A stretch of DNA of 64,000 nucleotides from Rhabditoides inermis. Its lineage: Eukaryota; Nematoda; Chromadorea; Rhabditida; Rhabditidae. The DNA lies in NCBI GenBank assembly GCA_963966185.1, contig CAWZYM010000294.1, positions 276,601 to 340,600 on the forward strand, read 5' to 3'. Under the pieces are notes generated by a model. It was not told the DNA's origin, made no database searches, and was given only the letters and a program-made list of their open reading frames with translations. The position numbers and the translations under genes were made by a program. How positions within the stretch are numbered: position 1 is the stretch's first letter; each line of letters begins with the position of its first letter. Below are positions 55,104-64,000 of the stretch, in pieces.

Positions 55104-55296
55104 ACACTACGCGCGTTCGCGAAGTAGTGTAATTTGCGTATCACCACACAGTGCGTTCGCAGCTGTGGATAGACAGAGTCAATGATTTGCACGCGTTCGC
55201 GTACACAAATCAGGTCGTGAGACGACTAGTGATGCGTTCGCATACACTAGCGCTTGATGATTTCAACGAGGCCCACGCGTTCGCGTACAGGCCTCG
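55104..55296. repeat. Array of five hairpins with variable stems, ~41-bp period
   Basis: Hairpins at 55,104-55,130, 55,147-55,167, 55,184-55,211, 55,226-55,250 and 55,267-55,296. All share a core GCGTTCGC (inner stem closing a GTTC loop), while the outer arms differ but always pair: ACACTAC/GTAGTGT, CACAG/CTGTG, GATTTG/CAAATC, CTAGTG/CACTAG and CGAGGCC/GGCCTCG. The first hairpin follows a different inner flank. About 390 bp downstream of the stop codon of the minus-strand retroelement ORF, so it may lie in the 3' UTR or LTR of that element. Confidence 0.8.
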
Positions 55297-55685
55297 CTCC
55301 TCGCTCCTTGGTCCAAAGATAGACGCCGAATAGGACGCCTCGGTATGTCACAACCGATAAGGTATAGACAGAGTACCACGGGGATTGATGCAGCAATTTA
55401 TTATCACCACCTCGAAACCACGATTCACGAACAACTGAATAACAATACACAAAACCACTCTTACGTGGACGATAAGATATCAACACCGTATACAACACAG
55501 GCAGTGGCGCGAGATTTAAACATACAAAGGCACTCTAGACAAAATCAATATAACATATGTGCGCGTGCCAAAACAACAAGGCTAGCCGAGGCTGCCAGAC
55601 TAAATACAAGAACACATGTGTGTCAAATGCAACAAACTACAATCAACGAGTGCGCTCTCTCTTATCTCCCCACTCCGGGGTTCAT

Positions 55686-57584
55686 TCACGACTGTCGTCC
55701 ATCGCGGCGATAGGGCCGGAAACGCTGCTGGTCCTTGTCTCCCTTGTACTTCCTCTCTTGCTCGCGTCTGAACGGCCTTTCCTTCTCTTCCTTCCTCTTG
55801 TACATGCCGCCTCCCTTCGGTAGCGCGACCTCGCGCGTCTCCAAACCGCACCACTTCTCCACCGCTCGGCCGTACTGCTCGCATTGCTGGTTCGACAGTT
55901 GACCGTACTTCTCCATCCTGGGTTGAGGTCCGAGTACATTGCTGGGGCACTCGACTGCAGTCGTATCGCTCCTCGTCTGCACCTGCCAACAGTGGTCCAC
56001 GTGCAACTGCCTCACGATCCAGCTCTTGATATCCGTCCACTCCTTCCACAAGTCCTTGTTCGCTCGCTGCTCGACAGTGAGCGGCGGCGGGACAATGGTG
56101 ATCTTCACCTCCAAGGGCGGCTTGTAGTCCACCAAGCCGGATTCCTCCCACCCTCCGGGAATCGGCTCAAGGACGAGTATCGCATGGTCTCCGCGGCTCA
56201 TATTTCTCCATTTCTTGTACCCTCCCACCACGGTCTTCTTATCCATCCTGGCCAGCATGTCTGGCACGTACCACACCGGTGGTGGCATCTCCTTCTGTCG
56301 CTTTACCTTCTCCTCTCCCTTCTCCTTGTTCTTCATAATCTCGTGGTACCGTCTGATCGCTGCCGCCGCCGGAGCAAATCGCTGTCCTCCCTTCCCAGCG
56401 TCCATCTCCAGTTGGATCCCCTCCGTCCGGCCCAACTCGCGGCAGAACTGCAGATCGAATGCCGATAGCACTCGATACGCGGTGACATAGTCTTCTTCCT
56501 CTGGCTCAGATGCCGTCCACTTCTCGCCTGGGGTATGGTACCAGTCCTCGTATCTCCTTTCATCGCCGTCGCTTTCACCCAACAAAGCCTGCTCCTTTTC
56601 AGCTTCGATCTTGGCATCCTCTTCTTGAAACCGGGAGGAATACCTCTTGTTTCTCAGCTCCTCGTCTCTTTCCTCCCGACCATTCTTGTTCAGCCATGCC
56701 ATACGGTAAATCGTGAGTACCTTAGTCTGGCGTATCGCTGCGGTAGTCCTTGAGTAGAGTGTCCTCGTCGGGCCGTTTCCCTGCCTGGTGAGTTCCTCGA
56801 GGTTGTGCTCGTGCAGCGCCCTCCACGGGTGGTAGGGGTGTACCGACGAATACGAGTCGATCGTCCTGCAAAGATTTTCTTCAATTCTCCTCATTTTCGC
56901 TTCCCCTCCCCTTCTCTTCCTCCTGGTCCCTCCTTCTGCTTCTATCTCTTCCCCACACTCTTTCGGAATGCGCTTCAGACTGTCAAAAGGCACTTGAATC
57001 GCCTCCTCGTTTATCCCTTTCCCTATCCTAGTCACTGTTGCCGACTGCTCCGTGGTTGCAATGACCCGAAACGGACCATCCCACTCGTTCATCATCTTCG
57101 GACATGTCCTTCCTCTCCTCTCCGTAGGGACATATACCAACACCCTTTCACCCACTTTTGGTAGTGCATCTGTTTTTCTTGCTTTCTCGTCGTATCTCTT
57201 CTTCATTCTCTCCCTTTCCTTTTCGTTCTTCTCTCTCACTTCTCGATGTACTATTGCCATTCTCTTGCACATTTCTGTAATGTAGTCATCACAGCTGAGT
57301 AGTACCGCCCGCGGTCTCACTGTGTGTTCTTCTCGTCCCATCCAGTAGGGGTCCCTTCCGTGTAGTATGAAATAGGGACTCTCGCCCGTAGCATCATGTG
57401 GTGTGATATTGTATGCGTACACACAGTACGGCAGTACCTTGTCCCACTCCAGTGCCCCCACTGTCTTCTTCTTGAGCATGAGTTGCAGTGTTTTGTTGAA
57501 CCTCTCTACAAGGCCGTTCTCCCTGGGATTGTATCCTTTTGTCATCTTGTGTTCGATACCGGTTATCTTAAAGGGATATACCAC
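55686..57584 (-). CDS. Ty3/gypsy-type integrase C-terminal half with long extension (5' truncated)
   Basis: 632 open codons. The start is formal: it begins inside the integrase core with KITGIEHKMTKGYNPRENGL and catalytic Glu in VERFNKTLQLM, then VYAYNITPHDATGESPYFIL and HGRDPYW. The C-terminal module has RVLVYVPTERRGRTC, EWDGPFRVIATTEQSATV and VPFDSLKRIPKEC. After about residue 215 comes a ~400-residue extension with no domain I recognise (Trp-rich, highly charged: WLNKNGREERDEELR, PPPVWYVPDMLARMDKKTVV, WKEWTDIKSWIVRQLHVDHC), ending in a basic tail (KGDKDQQRFRPYRRDGRQS). The upstream pol region is missing beyond 57,584. No LTRs were identified. Confidence 0.7.
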   Translation of the reverse strand: MVYPFKITGIEHKMTKGYNPRENGLVERFNKTLQLMLKKKTVGALEWDKVLPYCVYAYNITPHDATGESPYFILHGRDPYWMGREEHTVRPRAVLLSCDDYITEMCKRMAIVHREVREKNEKERERMKKRYDEKARKTDALPKVGERVLVYVPTERRGRTCPKMMNEWDGPFRVIATTEQSATVTRIGKGINEEAIQVPFDSLKRIPKECGEEIEAEGGTRRKRRGGEAKMRRIEENLCRTIDSYSSVHPYHPWRALHEHNLEELTRQGNGPTRTLYSRTTAAIRQTKVLTIYRMAWLNKNGREERDEELRNKRYSSRFQEEDAKIEAEKEQALLGESDGDERRYEDWYHTPGEKWTASEPEEEDYVTAYRVLSAFDLQFCRELGRTEGIQLEMDAGKGGQRFAPAAAAIRRYHEIMKNKEKGEEKVKRQKEMPPPVWYVPDMLARMDKKTVVGGYKKWRNMSRGDHAILVLEPIPGGWEESGLVDYKPPLEVKITIVPPPLTVEQRANKDLWKEWTDIKSWIVRQLHVDHCWQVQTRSDTTAVECPSNVLGPQPRMEKYGQLSNQQCEQYGRAVEKWCGLETREVALPKGGGMYKRKEEKERPFRREQERKYKGDKDQQRFRPYRRDGRQS

Positions 57585-58007
57585 TCTGAATTTCGTGTGT
57601 AAACTATGACTACCACATGAAAGAACATGGCAAAACGAGCACTTTTCATAATGAAATCAGATGTTGAAAGTTATAAGATTACTGGTAAAATTGATAGTTA
57701 GTCACTGACAGAAGTCCGCTACTAGCACGCGGGTAAGACGCCGGTAAGGCCGGTTTGCTACTAGCGCGCCGGTAAAACGCCGCTAAGAAGCGGTTAGCAA
57801 TATTTGTGTACGTATGACGGTGAAGGCTGGTAAAACGCGGGTAAAACGCCGCTAAGATGCCGTTTGTGATTTCACTTCGCATTGTTGTCATAACCGATTT
57901 TCGAAACGGATTTGAAGTCAATTTGAATTTGGTTGTGCTAGCGCCCCTTTCTTTTATTGTTGTTTTTGTGTGTTTGAAGTTATTTTGTTGTTGAAATCAG
58001 GCATATC

Positions 58008-58048
58008 AGTACACGTGACGTCACAGGTGCATGACGTCATGTGTACTG
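58008..58048. repeat. Palindrome with two CRE-like sites
   Basis: AGTACACGTGACGTCA and TGACGTCATGTGTACT face each other across about 8 bp. Both contain TGACGTCA. Could extrude as a cruciform or bind bZIP factors. Confidence 0.5.
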
Positions 58049-58155
58049 ATGATGTACTGTTTTCGTTCGTTTCTTTTCTTTTGCGTTTACATCATTTTTG
58101 GCGTCACGCGGATACTTTTGAATCATTCCGCAATTTCATGTTTCATTGGGACTGA

Positions 58156-58313
58156 GTAAAACGCGGCCCTGGCCCTGGCCCTGGCCCGTGGCCCTTGAGT
58201 GGTAAAATGCGGACCGTAGCCCTGTGGCCCTGAATTAGTGTTATTGTTATTAATGTGTATTATCTTTCAAAGCACAAACGACATGTAACTGATGATATAA
58301 ACTTAGGTTCACC
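58156..58313. repeat. Inner inverted repeat, left arm
   Basis: GTAAAACGCGGCCCTGG to ACTTAGGTTCACC; the reverse complement at 62,602-62,748 includes the unusual (GGCCCT)n and the AT-rich segment GTGTTATTGTTATTAATGTG. Confidence 0.85.
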
Positions 58314-58439
58314 TAAAAAACTATATTTCACAATTATATTCGTGTACGAAACTGTAGTTCACATTTAAACAGTGGCCACCACTCTGAATCCGATGCGGTC
58401 CTGCCATTCTTTCTACCTTCCAATCAGAACTTTCTATTC

Positions 58440-59117
58440 TAATTATGCATACCTATCAATTAGACACCTCTCTACCAGAAAACATCCTTCCTCGTAGTTG
58501 TTCTTCCTTTCCTCGTCCCTGCTCGTGCCATCGCCATCGGGTGCGCGTGTGGAAGGTGCGCCCGATAAGTGAGTGCTCGGTCTGCTCGATTTCACTTCGA
58601 ACAAGTACAGTTTCCGTCTCATATGTCTCGTTGCCTCGCGGCAGTTTCTTATCATATTGGTCTGTCCACCGTATGTTATTCCACGGTATCCGACGTTTTC
58701 GTCCTTCAGATATCTTGCACTTTGTACGCAATCCACAGTTCATCTCATCTCTTTCCTGTTTACTGTATGTATTCGGATCGGCACACTGTATCTCTCTGCT
58801 GAACAGACGCCTCAGCTTGTCCATCGATCGATTATCGATTGATCGCCGATGCATCGGATCGTCACAGTCGTGTTACTAGTACATGTGACACAAGAGCAAT
58901 CGCGCTCTCGGGCCTTAATCACACTAACATCTATAACCCTGCCCCTCCGGCTCCGCACCGCATATAAGCTGGGAGTCGGAGAGGATCGGGGCCGATTGCA
59001 ATGCGATAAACACACTACTATTCGTGTTGTCGGGTTGTGGGGAAGGCTGGGGTAGTATCTGAACCCTGATCAAGTCCTGATATTACGGGATCGTATACGG
59101 TAGCTGTATCATGTGAC
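58440..59117. other. Interior of the inverted-repeat element, left of the LINE
   Basis: Minus-strand frames contain YLKDENVGYRGITYGGQTNM and related peptides without recognised domains. Direct and inverted ATCGATCGATT-type words occur near 58,820. No gene called. Confidence 0.3.
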
Positions 59118-59130
59118 TTATCAGCCACTA

Positions 59131-61470
59131 CTCACTCACTCACTCATCGGCTTGACGTTGTTTGGACGCTGACGTCCTTAGCCGGCTAAATCGCTGAAAC
59201 CAGTGACGACCACTTGCTGCGGTCGTGCGCGATGCCCTCCAGGTAGCCCGCACGGCTATGCTGCTCGGAACTCCTCGTCTCTTGCGCTGATGTGCAGTTG
59301 GACTTTGATGACCTTCTCGATGTCGGCGTGCACCATCTTCGTCCACGTCACGCGGCCGCTCTTCTTCTTCCAGTGAGGCTGCGGGGTTGCTTTTGCGGCC
59401 TGCTTCACAATGCGGTCGTCTCCTCTCCGCAGCACGTGTCCCAGCAGACGAGCATGCTCGGTCGCCACCTGACGCGAAGGTCTTGGCAGCTTACAGGGGT
59501 GACGTTATAGACGCGAGTATATCTCGTCGACTGTCTTGTAGAGATAGAGAGTGCTGGTGGCGCGGCGCGGGTCCGGGTAGAAGAATCCAAGCATTCGACG
59601 AAAGAACTTCCTTTCCGCGACGTCGAGCTTTGATGCGAGAGTGTTGTTGAGTGCCCACGTTCCCGCTCCTTAGAGGAGGGCGGGGCGGACGACGGTGAAG
59701 TAGACGCGCAGCTTGATGTGACTAGCCACGTCTGCCCTCCACAGCACCTTGTCCAGCGAGTCGAACGCTGAGCTGGCCTGTGCGATCCTCGCCTTCACGT
59801 CCTTCTCCGAATCGTCCTTGTCGCTCACCCACGACCCGAGGTAGCGGAACTCGTGCACCTGCTTGATCTCCTCTCCGTTCATCTCGAAAGACTGCTCGAT
59901 CGGCTGCTTCTTCTCGTCCTCGTGCGGGATGCTCATCGACTCGCCACTTGTCCGGTCTGAGCGTCAGTCCGTACGCGGCGGCGTATCGACTCAACAGGTC
60001 CCCCGACTGCTGCAGGCGAGCGGGGTCCACTCCCATCAGGCGATGTCGTCGGCGTAGTCGAGGTCGGTGACTAGCCTCGCGAACGGGTACAGATCGATTC
60101 CTCCTCCACATTCCTCCACCACACGGCGCATGACATCATCGATGACGTAGTTGAACAGGAGCGGGCCGCAGACAGATCCTTGGCGCACTCCAGTCCTGAC
60201 GTCGAACTGCGTAGTCGGTCCACATGGGGTGCGGACCGACGCAGTCGTCCGGGTATACAGGAAGAGGTCGACGAGTGGCTGCGGCATCCCATCTGCGCGC
60301 ACGGCATCGAAGAGGCGGTCTCTGTCAGGGCTGTCGAATGCGGCTCTGAAGTCGACGGAAATGACGTGTGTCGGCTGCCGGTGAAGGAGAAGGACGCGCA
60401 TCTCGATGATCCGCTTGAGCGCGAAGATAGCGTCAGTGGTCGATCGGCAGGGGCGGAAACCATGCTGTTCGTCTCGCGCCGTCTTCTCCCTGTGCGCCAC
60501 GATCCTCTGCAGCAGCAGCCGCCCGACCACTTTGTAGCACACGCGGATCAGAGAAGTTCCGCGGTGGCGGTAGTTGGAGGGGTCCGTCTGGCTGCCCTTC
60601 TTGAAGAGAGAGATGATGGTGGCGTTCCTGCATGAGTTTGGGATCTCCTTCCTCTCCCAGATTCCGGTAATCAGCGCGTGTAGTTCTTCAACAGCGGATC
60701 GGGGCAGCGCCTTCAGCATCTCCGGCGTGATGTCGTCGTCGCCGGCGGCCTTCCCACTCTTCAACTTCTTCAGGCAGTTAAGCAGCTCCTCCATGCTCGG
60801 CGGGTCCGTCCGGCAGTTGTAGTCCGGTCGCGGTGTATGTGGGGGCAGACAGGCACGGCTGGTTGAGTAGGCGGTCGAAGTGACCAGCCCACACCGAACA
60901 CGCCGCCTCTCCCGTGACGAGTGACGCGCTATCGGAGATGACGGGCGTCGTCCTGCTCCACTTCCCGCTGTACTGCTTGAGCAGTCCGAATGCCGCCCGA
61001 GCGTCTTTCCTCTCCCACGCCTCTTTTAATTGGTTATTCCTCTCCATCCACTTAAACTCTCACTCCTCCCGCTTGATCTCGTGCATCTTCCTCTTCAGCT
61101 GTCTGTACTCCTTCATCCGGTACCGGTTGTTCTTCTTCGCTAGCAGCATCGACGAGTAGCAAAACGACACTGCGGGGGACGCATTGTCGAACTTCTTCTG
61201 CTTTCTCCTCGCGGGGATGACTGCCTTGCCAGCCTTCTGCACCGCTGCCGTCCACGAGTCGGCGTCGTGCTCGCTCCGCCCTCTCCTCTTCACTATCTCC
61301 TCCTCCACCTTCTTTTCGTACACCTCCCGCACCTCTGCCTTGGTGACGAGCAGGCGCGAGTCCAGCTGCGGCGGTCTTGGCGGGTTGTATGGCCGGCGCC
61401 TCCTTCCAGCTCCCCTCGAGACAAGGACCACGGGGAAGTGGTCCGAGTCGTAATTGATGTCGGGGCTGCT
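59131..61470 (-). mobile_element. LINE (non-LTR retrotransposon), 5' truncated
   Basis: 2.34 kb, flanked by the 13-bp duplication TTATCAGCCACTA (59,118-59,130 and 61,471-61,483). Its 3' end on the minus strand finishes with a (TGAG)n tail instead of poly-A. The coding order is end of an AP endonuclease, linker, reverse transcriptase and the typical C-terminal LLGHVLRRGDDRIVKQAAKA motif. RTE or CR1/Jockey-like clade by motif style. Confidence 0.85.
59256..61470 (-). pseudogene. LINE ORF2-like protein with frameshifts
   Basis: Pieces in different frames from 5' to 3'. Endonuclease end SDHFPVVLVSRGAGRRRRPY and linker (61,470-61,060). Reverse transcriptase (60,794-60,036): LKKLKSGKAAGDDDITPEML, DPSNYRHRGTSLIRVCYKVV, QHGFRPCRSTTDAIFALKRI, VISVDFRAAFDSPDRDRLFD, VRTGVRQGSVCGPLLFNYVI and catalytic YADDIA. 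Then MNGEEIKQVHEFRYLGSWVS (59,936-59,670) and the GHVLRR tail (59,468-59,256). Frame changes and a stop after IKREE show it is inactive. The SPDRDRL and TSLIRVCYK spellings suggest decay of conserved positions. Confidence 0.8.
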
Positions 61471-61644
61471 TTATCAGCCACTATCATCGTCCTGTGTCCC
61501 TTCTCGTAATATGGTAGTACGACTCTTGTGTTTCTGTCGTTTTGCATGGATTTTAATCTCGCTCCCTTTGTATTTCCACTCCATCCCGCGCACTATGGCC
61601 GGATTGATCACGAACATATCGGTGTTGCAGTATTTGGAGAGGAG

Positions 61645-61818
61645 GTATACTCTGCGCCAGAGCGATAGTTTTCGATCAACCTTGCTTGCAGTTCGAAATA
61701 CGGTGCCATAACCGTCTGCCTCTCTTGTCTTGCGCGCTATTGCCGATAGCTGACTCTCCGTCTTCCTCTGATCTACCCCACCGCGCGCAACTCATTGCGA
61801 GCATGAAACTATATGCGT
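61645..61818. repeat. Dispersed ~170-bp repeat, inverted copy
   Basis: Reverse complement of 11,683-11,850, with about one difference in ten bases. Confidence 0.7.
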
Positions 61819-61854
61819 GTATCGCTTGCTCAGTCTGGAATTGACTCCCTCAGT

Positions 61855-61880
61855 GATTTAATTGCCCAAGTTTGAGGTAA
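61855..61880 (+). other. SL1-like 22-mer followed by GTAA
   Basis: The sequence starts GATTTAATTG, continues CCCAAGTTTGAG and is followed by GTAA. Nematode SL1 is 22 nt, starts GGTTTAATTA, ends CCCAAGTTTGAG and in its gene is followed by GTAA. Only positions 2 and 10 differ. No Sm site or terminal hairpin follows, so this is not a complete SL RNA gene; it is embedded in repeat DNA next to a hammerhead-like motif. Confidence 0.55.
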
Positions 61881-61884
61881 TGCT

Positions 61885-61919
61885 TTCCCTGATGATGCCA
61901 TAAAGGCGAAACGTCGGAA
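61885..61919 (+). ncRNA. Hammerhead-like motif of a second type
   Basis: TTCC-CTGATGA-T-GCC-ATAAA-GGC-GAAA-CGTC-GGAA: stem I TTCC/GGAA, stem II GCC/GGC, canonical GTC cleavage triplet, and a minimal palindromic ACGT at stem III. Stems differ from the PLE motif at 54.8 kb while the core is the same. Confidence 0.55.
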
Positions 61920-62112
61920 TAAAACTGTTTCTATCGCGGCAGATTTGGTCGTATCCGTTTGTATCACAAATTCGTCGAATTCGCCGTTTGTATCGTGAGT
62001 GCTCACTGGCTCGCTCACTGCGCGTGACGTCGTCTCGTCTCGTGACGTCATACCATTTTGCCGACTAGTATCAGTCTCGCACTCCATGTATGTCGGCGCG
62101 AATTCTATGTTC

Positions 62113-62575
62113 TTTTCAGTATCATCGTCTCCTTCATCGATCATCAGTCTATCCTCGATCGATTTATCGATCGATTTGTCCTCCGCACTCACTGCGGAAT
62201 GCATATTGGGGATATCAGTGGGGGCAGATCGGTCACCGTCTCTCTCTTCTCGCACGCTCATACCAGATGGCAGCCAGTGGCTACAGTCTGGCCGCGATAT
62301 CGAATATTCCTCTCTCTCTCTCTGTTCGCCGTTGTATTGTGACTCGAGTGAGGACTATCTGCCCCATACTCTCGTTCTCTCCGTTCTATTTCCGGTATTT
62401 CCAGTATCATCGTATCCCTCGTCTATCACCAGTATATCATCGATCGATATATCGATCGACTCGTCCGCCACACTCACTGCGGTATGCGTATCGGGTATAT
62501 CAGTGTGGGTAGATGTAGATCGGTCGTCGCCTCTTCCTTCTCGCATACTCACACCAGCTGGCAGCCAGCACTTTG
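62113..62575 (-). repeat. Two diverged ~170-bp repeats, ~283 bp apart, with conserved peptides
   Basis: About 62,113-62,285 and 62,395-62,575. On the minus strand both encode related peptides: MSVREERDGDRSAPTDIPN followed by SIDKSIEDRLMIDEGDDDTE, and MSMREGRGDDRSTSTHTDIP followed by SIDISIDDILVIDEGYDDTG. Conservation of the peptide pattern over the DNA suggests former coding function. Not recognised. Confidence 0.5.
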
Positions 62576-62601
62576 CGTCTCTTTCGGTGTTATTGATTCA
62601 T

Positions 62602-62748
62602 CGGTGAACCTAAGTTTATATCATCAGTTACATGTCGTTTGTGCTTTGAAAGATAATACACATTAATAACAATAACACTAATTCAGGGCCACAGGGCCAC
62701 GGTCCGCATTTTACCACTCAAGGGCCACGAGCCAGGGCCGCGTTTTAC
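62602..62748. repeat. Inner inverted repeat, right arm
   Basis: Complement of 58,156-58,313. Confidence 0.85.
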
Positions 62749-62759
62749 CCGGTCCCTGT

Positions 62760-63420
62760 TTTATTTCGATCTGCTGCAGATGGTGAAGATGGCTGTGGAG
62801 TCGTCTGCTGCTCGGAGAGGACTGTGGGACGGTCTTGAAAGAAGTCGATTCGCAGAGTGATGATCAACAATGTCTTCATGTCATGCTCGGGTTCGGCACA
62901 AGCAACATCCCCTCCAAGATTATCGAGGCGACGAAGAAGTACATTGACATCTCCGACTGGGACTTTGCGAAGGTTAGTGTGAAAATGGGCTATTGAGGGT
63001 TGACACATTGATGCGTTTGTAGGACCGCATAGGCCAGTTCGAACTGTCGTTTGCTGCGTACAAGTCAGCCACGACGACCGACTACAATGGAACCACCGTC
63101 TGCCAGTGAGTGCACTGAGACAGGGCTTAAATAGGCGGGTTCGGATTGACTCTTCTATTCAGGGTGATCTGTCACGGGGAACTGGATTCTGCTGCACCGC
63201 TTCAACCGCTGCTTGCTGATCATCGATCCGTCGGGACAGGCTGGCGACATGAAGCAGTTTGTTCGCAAAACAAACTTTCTCGATGACATTTTCCTGTGCG
63301 TATATATTTTTATTTATATAGATTTTTATTTCATATTATTGATTGTCCTGTCGTATCTAGAAATCCACTCAAACGTCATTATCCCACCCGCAAGACTCCC
63401 ATTCATGACATAGTACGGCT
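62760..63420 (+). pseudogene. Unrecognised spliced gene fragment inside the inverted-repeat element
   Basis: Two plausible exons: GFGTSNIPSKIIEATKKYID and ISDWDFAK (donor GTTAGT at about 62,971), then DRIGQFELSFAAYKSATTTD and YNGTTVCQ (donor at about 63,107). Frames after that do not continue convincingly. It may be part of a captured host gene or the element's own protein. Confidence 0.35.
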
Positions 63421-64000
63421 GTATATATTTGTATGGAATAAATTCAATTATTAAATGATTTTCTATTTAAATGAAAGGAAAAAAAAGAAACTCGATACAG
63501 AAAGCGGTGCCGCTGCTGCGTGAATTTTCATGATTCACCGGTAATACGCCACTAGCGCGCCGGTAAGACGCCACTAGCGCGCCGGTAAGGCGCTACTAGT
63601 CTGAAGTATGCCCGCTTAGCAGCGCCTTACCGGCGTTTTACCCGCGCGCTAGTAGCGGACTTCTGTCAGTGGTAATTTAAAAGCTAGTGAGAATTGCAAG
63701 AATTAACGTCGTGCATGGTGAGAAATGAAGAAACTATACGTGACGTCACTTTTTGCACAACGAACGAGCGATCGGCCGCCCCCTGCTGTTTTCTTTAGCG
63801 GAGTGTTTCGCCTTTTTTCTATTTATAAAGTATATTGTGTTTATTTATATTTTCTATTTTGTTTGTATACAATATGTAACATTTATGAATGTTCTGTTTA
63901 TGCACGTTTTGAATGAGAGTTTGCTATTTCTTACATGCAATGACCGTGCCGATGTTTTCATGTTTCGTATTTTGCGTCTGTTCTGATTCTACGCCTACTA
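63420..64000. other. No gene recognised
   Basis: 63,420-63,671 is AT-rich plus the right terminal repeats of the 6-kb element. 63,672-64,000 is AT-rich flanking DNA with no supported exon. Confidence 0.4.

Larger units (their letters stand above)
57703..63671. mobile_element. ~6-kb element with terminal and subterminal inverted repeats
   Basis: The ends are inverted copies: CACTGACAGAAGTCCGCTAC at 57,703 and its complement ending at 63,671, followed on both sides by degenerate repeats of a GCGCGCCGGTAARACGCC type. A second inverted pair lies inside (58,156-58,313 and 62,602-62,748). Without the LINE (59,131-61,470) the element is about 3.6 kb. No transposase is recognised. A target duplication is not evident, so the class is undetermined. 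Confidence 0.65.

Noticed and set aside
55104..55296. Reading the hairpin array as a CRISPR array
   Set aside because: Eukaryotic context, no constant repeat longer than 8 bp, no cas genes; the variable parts pair with themselves rather than being spacers.
61830..62261. 143-codon minus-strand ORF as a single gene
   Set aside because: It runs through the SL1-like word, the hammerhead-like motif and one peptide repeat, so only the repeat part may have been coding.

Overview
This is animal nuclear DNA, not bacterial. Coding regions are split into many short exons by GT-AG introns of roughly 35-60 nt, and mobile elements and (CT/GA)n microsatellites are dense. The best clue to the organism is three candidate spliced-leader (SL) RNA genes on the minus strand at 43.8, 45.2 and 50.2 kb. 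Each has a 22-nt leader that starts GG and ends CCCAGTACTCAAG, very close to nematode SL2. Several genes also have a splice acceptor directly before the start codon, as trans-spliced genes do. I infer a nematode, or another SL trans-splicing animal, with a retroelement-rich genome. The species is not identified.

Left part (1-36,345): a 3.5-kb tandem array carries the tail-to-tail 3' ends of two kelch genes. It leads into a 14.4-kb direct tandem duplication, copy 1 at 7,500-21,916 and copy 2 at 21,917-36,345. Each copy holds a complete 19-exon BTB-BACK-Kelch gene (minus), a Penelope-like element (PLE) split by an LTR retrotransposon, a small unrecognised gene, and the 3' part of a second kelch gene. 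The insertions are nested: the PLE has a 14-bp target-site duplication (TSD), and an LTR element with a 4-bp CTAG TSD sits inside the hammerhead-ribozyme-like motif of the PLE. Both insertions predate the 14.4-kb duplication.

Middle part (36.3-53.7 kb): this is compact single-copy gene territory. It holds the rest of the second kelch gene (apparently decayed), a charged protein with a possible mitochondrial presequence, a CWC22-type splicing factor, a small one-pass membrane protein, a membrane-anchored carboxylesterase-family gene, a TSSK-like protein kinase and a TPR protein. The SL RNA candidates lie between these genes. A TRIM-like mini LTR element sits in an esterase intron.

Right part (53.7-64 kb): mobile-element territory. 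It contains a short PLE with long inverted ends and two hammerhead-like motifs, a regular array of five hairpins with different but self-complementary stems, a truncated Ty3/gypsy-type integrase ORF with a long unrecognised C-terminal extension, and a ~6-kb element with terminal and subterminal inverted repeats that is itself interrupted by a 5'-truncated LINE. Inside that element an SL1-like 22-mer followed by GTAA lies directly beside another hammerhead-like motif.

Exon limits were read by eye from splice signals and reading frame, so individual borders can be off by a few bases.
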